Assembly (NCBI RefSeq): GCF_004000765.1
Contig: NZ_BILW01000028.1
Coordinates: 17,802-81,801, forward strand
Direction: 5' to 3'
Origin: Paenibacillus chondroitinus NBRC 15376
GTDB taxonomy: Bacteria; Bacillota; Bacilli; Paenibacillales; NBRC-103111
DNA: 64,000 bases
A program made the position numbers and the translations under genes. Below, in pieces: positions 24,737-29,999 of this stretch. A model generated the notes under the pieces. That model saw only the letters and a list, made by a program, of their open reading frames with translations, did no database searches and had not been told where the DNA came from. Positions within the stretch are counted from its first letter, which is position 1. Every line of letters begins with the position of its first letter.

Positions 24737-24772
24737 AAGCGCTCGTTACGAACTTCTTCGTAACCCGCGCTT
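24737..24772 (-). terminator. attenuator terminator hairpin of the bmrCD-like leader
   Basis: On the minus strand AAGCGC-GG-GTTACGAA / TTCGTAAC-GA-GCGCTT forms a 14-bp stem with a GAAG loop, followed by TTCTGTTTT. Its 5' arm (24760-24768, GCGGGTTAC) is also perfectly complementary to GTAACCCGC (24848-24856) inside the upstream leader reading frame, so the two pairings exclude each other. Confidence 0.82.
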
Positions 24773-24820
24773 CTCTTCATTAGCGTATATGAAGGGGTTG
24801 CAGCAGCCGAACAAACACCA

Positions 24821-24928
24821 TTAAGGCGTATCAGTATCAGCTAACAGGCGGGTTACTCCGTATGAATTTGTATGGTCGTTATCTTTGTGCTCAAAATGCG
24901 CGTTTGGATCCAGAACCAACTTAATCAT
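24821..24928 (-). CDS. 35-residue leader peptide controlling the bmrCD-like exporter (BmrB-like role)
   Basis: An unannotated short frame begins with ATG 7 nt after a perfect AAGGAGGG and encodes MIKLVLDPNAHFEHKDN, then DHTNSYGVTRLLADTDTP. It sits in the leader between a strong promoter (25012-25041) and the attenuator hairpins, and its codons for GVTR overlap one arm of the alternative pairing. In B. subtilis, bmrB is a leader peptide through which ribosome stalling prevents termination before bmrCD. The same logic fits here: a stalled ribosome upstream frees 24848-24856 to capture the terminator's 5' arm. Peptide sequence similarity to BmrB is not claimed. Confidence 0.78.
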   Translation of the reverse strand: MIKLVLDPNAHFEHKDNDHTNSYGVTRLLADTDTP

Positions 24929-25011
24929 CTTGAAACCCTCCTTCTCTACCGCAAACCGGCTTGCGTCCTTAATCATTTTCCAAAAGTTGTATAACTGCGC
25001 TTACAGAGGTG

Positions 25012-25041
25012 ATCTTAACACCCTTTTCAAGCCCCTGTCAA
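25012..25041 (-). promoter_or_regulatory. sigma-A promoter of the bmrCD-like leader
   Basis: On the minus strand a consensus TTGACA (25036-25041) and TAAGAT (25012-25017) are 18 bp apart. This places the transcription start near 25005, about 350 nt upstream of the bmrC-like start codon, which accounts for the otherwise empty stretch from 24658 to 25193. Confidence 0.72.
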
Positions 25042-25193
25042 TCGGAGAAAAAGACTATAAAAGAACTATCTGTCCGAGCAATTTCGGATCAGAATACTTG
25101 CTTTTCCCCCTTGTGCGATTGTCACACATGTTTCAAATTCTCGCGGCATATTCATTACATATGAGTTCATATCGCGCAGGGGAGTGGATGGGC

Positions 25194-25370
25194 ATGGTCG
25201 ATCAAGTGTTTGCCTTGTTAGGATGGATTGCCGCATTCGGAGTCGTAATTGGAGGCGTTGTTGCACTCATTGCCAGGTTCGTTTCGCGCGATTCGACGAA
25301 GTACGATATGATTTTTTTGTGGAATAATCGGTATACGCTGGAGGAGTTAGAGTTGGACGAGCCTGTATGA
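25194..25370 (+). CDS. small membrane protein, unknown function
   Basis: The 58-residue product MVDQVFALLGWIAAFGVV... has one strongly hydrophobic helix (about 4-30) followed by a cytoplasmic acidic tail (NRYTLEELELDEPV). The start is chosen at 25194 because GGGGAG lies 9 nt upstream; a longer frame from 24885 lacks a ribosome site and would overlap the bmrCD-like leader on the other strand. A hairpin follows at 25388. No family is recognised. Confidence 0.65.
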   Translation: MVDQVFALLGWIAAFGVVIGGVVALIARFVSRDSTKYDMIFLWNNRYTLEELELDEPV

Positions 25371-25387
25371 GGATTAGACAAAAACAG

Positions 25388-25426
25388 GGCTATCTCAACG
25401 GGTCTGAATCGGCCTGATGGATAGCC
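25388..25426 (+). terminator. probable terminator
   Basis: GGCTATC pairs with GATAGCC around a partly paired loop, followed by TTGTGTTT. The U-tract is weak. Confidence 0.6.
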
Positions 25427-25441
25427 TTGTGTTTATGGAGT

Positions 25442-25619
25442 GGGAACTATGATCCGTTATTTTGGCAAATGTGGTCCTTTGGCAGATGAAAGGGAACTAG
25501 GGGCCTCTATTTGACCGATTCTTGTGGAGAATCAAGCAATATCGGACAAATAAGGCCCTGTCGTTCCTCTCACTGTCAAAATGCAGCCGTTTTGGCTTAA
25601 ATAGCGGACTCCAGTTCCC
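25442..25619. repeat. family A four-unit intergenic element, copy 2
   Basis: Direct units at 25442-25462 and 25492-25512, inverted units at 25548-25568 and 25599-25619. Start-to-start distances are 50, 56 and 51 bp and total length 178 bp, identical to copy 1 although the spacers differ. It fills the gap between two convergent genes and ends 7 bp before the stop codon of the DUF2231 gene. Confidence 0.9.
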
Positions 25620-25625
25620 TTTGAT

Positions 25626-26177
25626 TTACTTATTTGAAGGTACTGACGACGATGCCGCAGGTGACGCCACAGGCCCCTTAGCTCCTTGAGCTCCAGGTCC
25701 TTGTCCATTTGCCCCACCTTGCCCGCCAGGTGCTTGTCCACCCGGTGCTCCGCCTCCTGGCGCCATGGCCGGGGCATTCATGGGTCTATGTACCATTTGA
25801 CCGCCAAGATGGCCTGTATAACTGACGAGGATCACCGCCGCGAGCGAGCCGATCAAATACATCGGATGCCGGCCGGCGTCTTTCTTTTTCCAAATGAGCA
25901 AACCGACACGAACGACCGCAAGAACAATCGCTGCAAGCATAGTTAATTTCGCATAGAATTCATGAGGGACAACCAGGGGATTGCGCCAAGGAGACGGGCC
26001 CGTCATGACAGCCGCAATCGCGCCAAGCGCACCTACAACAAGGCAAAGCATGCCGGCAGAGTGCCACTCCCGTTTCTTCATGATCATCGCAATGATATCA
26101 AAAACAAAACTGAAAATAAGAAGTGCGATAGGGACATGCGTCACTATGAAGTGCAGATTTTTCAAGATATAATCCAT
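25626..26177 (-). CDS. DUF2231 membrane protein with Gly/Pro/Gln/Ala-rich tail, under a BlaI-type operator
   Basis: The 183-residue protein has four transmembrane helices (about 8-32, 42-62, 77-97 and 104-122) with DUF2231-like features: a conserved His-Pro near the N-terminus (THVPIAL) and GHLGGQMVH after helix 4. The last 50 residues are low-complexity (GGGAPGGQAPGGQ repeats and a PASSS end). DUF2231 proteins are uncharacterised, possibly haem- or redox-associated. A promoter with a BlaI-type palindrome lies just upstream, matching the one before blaI, so it is probably part of the BlaI/BlaR regulon. It is separated from blaR by about 90 bp. Confidence 0.8.
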   Translation of the reverse strand: MDYILKNLHFIVTHVPIALLIFSFVFDIIAMIMKKREWHSAGMLCLVVGALGAIAAVMTGPSPWRNPLVVPHEFYAKLTMLAAIVLAVVRVGLLIWKKKDAGRHPMYLIGSLAAVILVSYTGHLGGQMVHRPMNAPAMAPGGGAPGGQAPGGQGGANGQGPGAQGAKGPVASPAASSSVPSNK

Positions 26178-26205
26178 TAATCTCTCTCCTCACTCATCTA
26201 TTTTG

Positions 26206-26246
26206 TTTACACTACAAAGTGTAGTGTTAAATAAATGGAAAGTCAA
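26206..26246 (-). promoter_or_regulatory. promoter with overlapping BlaI-type operator, before the DUF2231 gene
   Basis: On the minus strand TTGACT (26241-26246) and TACACT (26218-26223) are 17 bp apart. The -10 lies inside the palindrome ACTACA-N3-TGTAGT (26211-26225), extended to 11-bp arms (26206-26230) with one mismatch. The same ACTACA-N3-TGTAGT core occurs at the blaI promoter. Confidence 0.8.
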
Positions 26247-26264
26247 GCCATGCCAATCAGGGCT

Positions 26265-27107
26265 CTAAATGAGCCCCATCAGCAGGATAACGATGAGCAG
26301 GGATACCGCTATTCGAAGCCGTGGCCACGGTAGTAACAAGGTCATTTGCGGGTCAAGAATATGTTTGATGCGAACATTCATGGATGTTTCAGCGAAAGAG
26401 GCGTGAGATAAGGATAGATTCGGTGCCGGTGATTGTAGTTTGAGTAGTTTGAGGAGAGCGCTGCCCAAATCGGCAGGTTGATTCATTTGACCAATGGCAT
26501 ACTTATCTGCCCTTAGTTCAATCATAATGGGGTATTTCTTAGCAAGCCATGCGAAAATCGGGATATACCACAGCGCTTTGGACATGATGGAAAGCAGGAA
26601 AATAGCGAGCGGATCGCGATGCTTCATATGGCATTTCTCATGGTCGATAACGGCATGAAGCTCTGTAGGGTCCAGCATGTCGAGCAACCCCGTCGATAGG
26701 ATGATTTGCGGCTTGCGGAAGCCTATCGTCATGGCGGTTGGCGCTTTAGAAGAAATAATGCGCAATTGATGCTCAGCAAGCTGGTACATGCCGCGGTATT
26801 GCAAGGTAAGCGCAGCATCCTGGTGTTTGGCAACCAGCTTCTTGGCTTTCATCGCTTGAAAGGCTTGCCGTGTGATTAGCAAAAGGACCGCGCTAAGCGT
26901 ATAAAGGATCACAACATTCACCAAATTAAGCGCAATGGGTGCAGGGATATGAAGATTTTTGAATAAGATGACGCACAAATCAAAGATGTTATAGCGTGCA
27001 TGCCATTTGAAGAGATACTGTCCCACAAAAAGCAGCATTTGTCCCAAGACAAGCCCTGACAAGGCTAAAGAAGCAGCATACAGCCATTTCAATCGCTTTT
27101 CCATCAT
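26265..27107 (-). CDS. BlaR1/MecR1-type M56 membrane metallopeptidase, no penicillin-binding domain
   Basis: The 280-residue membrane protein has N-terminal transmembrane helices (about 10-35 and 55-80), a cytoplasmic zinc-metallopeptidase region with the HExxH motif HEKCHMKHRDP (about 165), and further helices near 185 and the C-terminus. BlaR1-family proteases sense a signal at the membrane and trigger cleavage of BlaI. Here the extracellular beta-lactam sensor domain of true BlaR1 is absent, so the signal is unknown. It begins 2-5 nt after the blaI stop codon and is co-transcribed with it. Confidence 0.87.
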   Translation of the reverse strand: MMEKRLKWLYAASLALSGLVLGQMLLFVGQYLFKWHARYNIFDLCVILFKNLHIPAPIALNLVNVVILYTLSAVLLLITRQAFQAMKAKKLVAKHQDAALTLQYRGMYQLAEHQLRIISSKAPTAMTIGFRKPQIILSTGLLDMLDPTELHAVIDHEKCHMKHRDPLAIFLLSIMSKALWYIPIFAWLAKKYPIMIELRADKYAIGQMNQPADLGSALLKLLKLQSPAPNLSLSHASFAETSMNVRIKHILDPQMTLLLPWPRLRIAVSLLIVILLMGLI

Positions 27108-27109
27108 CG

Positions 27110-27529
27110 TTATCGATCCTTTTTCATTTCTTTGATTTTTTGCTCCAATTGGTCGAGCAGACCGGGATCTACTTTATCCAGCGCATCTACCATATGCGTC
27201 ACCGCTAAGGAGCCGAACTCTTCAATCAAATCAAGCGTGAGCTCTTTGGACTGAGCTTCCATGAAGGCTTCTCTTGTCACAACCGGGCTGTACTGGTACG
27301 AGCGGGCAAGCGCCTTTTTCTGCAAAATACCTTTGTCCACCAAGCGGTTCATCACTGTCATGACGGTGTTGAAATTATTTGCTTTGCTGTCGTTGTCGAG
27401 CTTCTGTTGAACATCTTTAATCGTCATTTCCTCGATACTGTTCCAAAGAATCTCCATAATCTTGGCCTCTAAGGGACCGAAAAAACGGTTAAGCCCGCTT
27501 CCTTCATATTTAAAATTTTGCATTTTCAT
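27110..27529 (-). CDS. BlaI/MecI-family transcriptional repressor
   Basis: The 139-residue protein has the BlaI winged-helix domain (GPLEAKIMEILWNS at about 18; NFNTVMTVMNRLVDKGILQKK at about 52) and a C-terminal dimerisation helix pair. It should bind ACTACA-N3-TGTAGT palindromes and be cleaved through the adjacent M56 protease. The ATG at 27529 is preferred over the in-frame GTG at 27538, which overlaps the ribosome site. The promoter region contains such a palindrome over its own -10, so autorepression is likely. Confidence 0.9.
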   Translation of the reverse strand: MKMQNFKYEGSGLNRFFGPLEAKIMEILWNSIEEMTIKDVQQKLDNDSKANNFNTVMTVMNRLVDKGILQKKALARSYQYSPVVTREAFMEAQSKELTLDLIEEFGSLAVTHMVDALDKVDPGLLDQLEQKIKEMKKDR

Positions 27530-27545
27530 GATAGACACACTCCTT

Positions 27546-27584
27546 ACACTACAAATTGTAGTAGGAGTCGTGCGGCGAAGTCAA
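27546..27584 (-). promoter_or_regulatory. blaI-type promoter with overlapping palindromic operator
   Basis: On the minus strand TTGACT (27579-27584) and TACAAT (27555-27560) are 18 bp apart; the palindrome ACTACA-N3-TGTAGT (27548-27562) covers the -10. The ribosome site AAGGAG follows directly, so the mRNA leader is very short. Confidence 0.82.
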
Positions 27585-27613
27585 GATATGCGGTTAAAAG
27601 AGTGGGATTTCAC

Positions 27614-27642
27614 TTTACATTTCGTAAAAAGGGATCTATAAT
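27614..27642 (+). promoter_or_regulatory. sigma-A promoter of the pirin gene
   Basis: TTTACA and a perfect TATAAT are separated by 17 bp, about 50 bp upstream of the start codon. Confidence 0.8.
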
Positions 27643-27660
27643 ACTTACATATAGTAAGTA
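27642..27660. promoter_or_regulatory. palindromic operator at the pirin transcription start
   Basis: TACTTAC-ATATA-GTAAGTA is a perfect 7-bp inverted repeat abutting the -10 box, where repressor binding would block initiation. This type of site is used by HxlR/MarR-type redox or quinone sensors; no such gene is adjacent, so the regulator is probably encoded elsewhere. Confidence 0.65.
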
Positions 27661-27692
27661 ATTAATTATTTTAAAGCAAAGGAGCGATTCTT

Positions 27693-28472
27693 ATGCATAT
27701 ACAAATATTTTCGGCTGATCAACAAGGTGTCGGGGCGTTTGACGGCGGCAAATTTATCGAGCAGCGTGCCATTAGCTTTCCGCGTGAGAAAACGGCTGTA
27801 GATCGTGTAGGGCCTTTATTTTATTGGGCTTGGGGCCACGCAACCGATGTTGCTGAGATCGGCATGCATCCGCATAAAGCGTTCGAAATCGTCACTTATG
27901 TGATTCAAGGCCTCGTGGAGCACCGCGATTCTCTTGGTTCTTTAGAGACTGTTTCTGACGGCGGCGCTCAAGTCATTCAAGCCGGATCCGGCGTCTCACA
28001 TGCGGAAGCCTTCCGCACCGCTGGCACTGAAGGCATGCAAATCTGGTTCGAGCCTCACCTTAGTCAATCGGTGAAAAAGCCCGCTACCTACAATCAGTAC
28101 GAACATGAGCAATTCCCGGTCGTCCAACAAGATGGCGTGACGGTGAAAAGCGTCATTGGCGGAGAGGCTCCGATTCAGCTGGATACAGACGCCAATATGT
28201 TTGATTGGAACCTTGAGCCGGGTGCAACGTTCACGTACTCCCTTCATTCGAATCGGCAGGTTGCTTTCCTCGTTATCCGAGGACAAGGCAGCAGCGAATC
28301 CGCCGCGGACGGCAAAGGTGCACAGGCCATCTCCCATAAGGATTTCGTCGTTGTCCAAAATGACAAACAAGCGGATGAACTCCTGCTGTTGAAGGCGGAT
28401 GACGAGCAGGGTCTGCGTATCATCGCGATTGAAGTTCCAGTAGATCCAGGCTATGCGTTGTACCATAAATAA
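27693..28472 (+). CDS. pirin family protein
   Basis: The 259-residue protein is a bicupin of the pirin family: N-terminal cupin with GMHPHKAFEIVTYVIQGLVEHRDSLG (metal-binding His pair), QAGSGVSHAEAF and IWFEPH, then a C-terminal cupin-like half from about 150. Bacterial pirins include quercetin dioxygenase-like enzymes (YhaK, YxaG relatives) and redox-linked proteins. It is monocistronic with a clean promoter, an operator-like palindrome at the start point and a terminator. The regulation hints at an electrophile or oxidative response, which is inference. Confidence 0.9.
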   Translation: MHIQIFSADQQGVGAFDGGKFIEQRAISFPREKTAVDRVGPLFYWAWGHATDVAEIGMHPHKAFEIVTYVIQGLVEHRDSLGSLETVSDGGAQVIQAGSGVSHAEAFRTAGTEGMQIWFEPHLSQSVKKPATYNQYEHEQFPVVQQDGVTVKSVIGGEAPIQLDTDANMFDWNLEPGATFTYSLHSNRQVAFLVIRGQGSSESAADGKGAQAISHKDFVVVQNDKQADELLLLKADDEQGLRIIAIEVPVDPGYALYHK

Positions 28473-28492
28473 TACGATGTTGCAGTCGGTGG

Positions 28493-28536
28493 GGCTATCT
28501 GAGCAGATCAGGAATGATCTGGCGGATGGCCTTTTT
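28493..28536 (+). terminator. intrinsic terminator of the pirin gene
   Basis: GGCTATC...CAGATC and GATCTG...GATGGCC form a two-part stem, followed by TTTTT. Confidence 0.85.
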
Positions 28537-28740
28537 GGCTTGGGTGGTGGGGAGTGGCTTAAGTGCTGAGATATCGGAAGTCAGAATGGCTTGGGTGGAG
28601 TAGCGAGAGTGCTTAGGGGCTTGAGTAGATGGATTAGCTGGTGGGGCATGAATGGTAGCAGTGGCTTGAGCGCTGGTGGGGCTTAGATAGATGGAGTAGC
28701 TAGTTTACTTTATTGGCTTGGATAGGAGGAGTGACTGGGT
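28537..28740. repeat. G-rich degenerate repeat tract
   Basis: About 200 bp of strongly G-over-C-skewed sequence with imperfect repeats: GGCTTGGGTGG at 28537 and again at 28588, 51 bp apart, and GGGGCTTGAGTAGATGGA at 28616 resembling GGGGCTTAGATAGATGGA at 28678. No reading frame with a ribosome site is evident. It looks like a decayed repeat or non-coding spacer. Confidence 0.5.
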
Positions 28741-28795
28741 CGGCGGAGTGTAACTAGTATGTGGTGGGTGCTACTTTGTACAAAATCAACCGAAT

Positions 28796-28973
28796 GGGAA
28801 CTACGATCCCTTATTCTGTGATCATACGCCCCATCAGCTAGCGGAGGGGAACTACGGGCCTCTATTTCACCACTACGCCGACAAATGTAATCTCTTCGGG
28901 GCAAATAAGGTCCTGTAGTTCCGTCTAATCCTGAGAAATGCTTATTTACCCAAAATAGCACCCTGTAGTTCCC
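28796..28973. repeat. family A four-unit intergenic element, copy 3
   Basis: Direct units at 28796-28816 and 28847-28867, inverted units at 28903-28923 and 28953-28973. Distances are 51, 56 and 50 bp, total again 178 bp. It lies between the convergent pirin and 84-residue hypothetical genes. Confidence 0.9.
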
Positions 28974-29038
28974 TCACGCTACCAAATAACAGCAAAGCCA
29001 AAGCCTCCCACGCACAAACTACCGCAGAAAAATCAAAA

Positions 29039-29078
29039 GAGCTACCCCCAAGTAGATAAACTACTTACAGGATAGCTC
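29039..29078 (-). terminator. probable terminator of the 84-residue hypothetical gene
   Basis: GAGCTA pairs with TAGCTC, with inner AAGTAG/CTACTT pairing. On the minus strand the stem is followed by TTTTGATTTTTC. Confidence 0.7.
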
Positions 29079-29088
29079 CCCTTTGATG

Positions 29089-29343
29089 CTATTCCAACGA
29101 TTGAAGCCTAGCTTCGTCCTCGCTGAGCGATTCAGCAGCTTGCTGCACGGCCGGCGCGTCAGATTGGTCCGCAGCCTGCTCCAACGCGTTCTCGGCTTTA
29201 CCGATAGCGTTCCGGGCCTCCTGCAGCGTTTGAGGCGTTGGATGGGACATCGCATGATTCACCGCTTGATGGACATTATCGGCTGAATTTTGCGCGGAAG
29301 AAATCGGATTCTGGGACTGTAGACTTGAATCGGTCTTGGTCAT
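29089..29343 (-). CDS. small helical hydrophilic protein, unknown function
   Basis: The 84-residue product (MTKTDSSLQSQNPISSAQNS...) is rich in Ala, Gln, Ser and acidic residues and predicted mostly helical, with alanine heptad-like spacing (EARNAIGKAENALEQAADQ). It has no signal peptide or membrane segment. GAGGAGG lies 12 nt before the ATG, a slightly long spacing; an upstream extension to 29397 has no ribosome site. It shares strand and orientation with the downstream part of the VanZ gene region but is separated by 65 bp. No family is recognised. Confidence 0.6.
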   Translation of the reverse strand: MTKTDSSLQSQNPISSAQNSADNVHQAVNHAMSHPTPQTLQEARNAIGKAENALEQAADQSDAPAVQQAAESLSEDEARLQSLE

Positions 29344-29408
29344 CGTTTCAATGAGCCTCCTCAAATTAAAATCATTACATCGGCTATATTGAGACAATTG
29401 GTCACATT

Positions 29409-29885
29409 TTATACCCTGTATTTCATTTCAATCTGATTTGAAGCGTTCCATCGGAGGAAAGCCGCAAAAATCCAATAGGCCAGACTCGCCCCAAATATGT
29501 TCAAAATCAAATCATCCACATCCAAACTCCCCACTCTGAGCAGCATTTGCAGCACTTCCAAGCCTACCAACGGGCAACCAAAAAGCAGTAGAAACACCCA
29601 GTTCCGCCTCGCCACCCTAAACAAATACGGCAGGATAAACCCATATGGCATGAAGACGCCTACATTACCAAATAAATTGATCACCCATGTCCGCATCGAA
29701 AATAAATGAGCATGTAGAATATACATCCCAATGGTCCTGAAAGGAACTATGTTGTAGTTATACTCCAAATGCCCCCCGCTTCGCAGACTCTCACGCCCGA
29801 ATCCCCAAAACATCCAATACAGCAAACAGCCCGTATAACCGATAAAAAGCAGCCACACGAGCCCCCGGATAAGCCTCTTCCTCAT
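29409..29885 (-). CDS. VanZ family membrane protein
   Basis: The 158-residue protein has four transmembrane helices (about 6-28, 62-84, 92-112 and 126-146) and VanZ motifs: NLFGNVGVFMPYGFILP, then EVLQMLLRVGSLDVDDLILNIFG with the conserved Glu-Gln and Asp-Asp pairs. VanZ confers low teicoplanin resistance in Tn1546, but chromosomal relatives are of unknown function in envelope biology. It lies downstream of the HtrA-like gene, separated by a terminator. Confidence 0.88.
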   Translation of the reverse strand: MRKRLIRGLVWLLFIGYTGCLLYWMFWGFGRESLRSGGHLEYNYNIVPFRTIGMYILHAHLFSMRTWVINLFGNVGVFMPYGFILPYLFRVARRNWVFLLLFGCPLVGLEVLQMLLRVGSLDVDDLILNIFGASLAYWIFAAFLRWNASNQIEMKYRV

Positions 29886-29941
29886 GATGGTCGCCCTCCC
29901 CTGCTCTTTTTGCGCTCCCCGCTCTGCTCTGCCAATAAAGA

Positions 29942-29973
29942 ACCCTCCCTTCAGTCACGACTGAGGAGAGGGT
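29942..29973 (-). terminator. intrinsic terminator of the HtrA-like gene
   Basis: On the minus strand ACCCTCtCCTCAGT pairs with ACTGAaGGGAGGGT, followed by TCTTTATT. Confidence 0.82.
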
Positions 29974-29999
29974 CATTAATTCCCTGCTGGTTCCGCAGG

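Noticed and set aside
24885..25193. Upstream extension of the small membrane protein at 25194
   Set aside because: No ribosome site, lies antisense to the bmrCD-like leader and its promoter, and adds unrelated residues before the hydrophobic helix.
26256..26274. Hairpin GGGCTC/GAGCCC over the end of the M56 protease gene as terminator
   Set aside because: Seven base pairs but no U-tract; not called.
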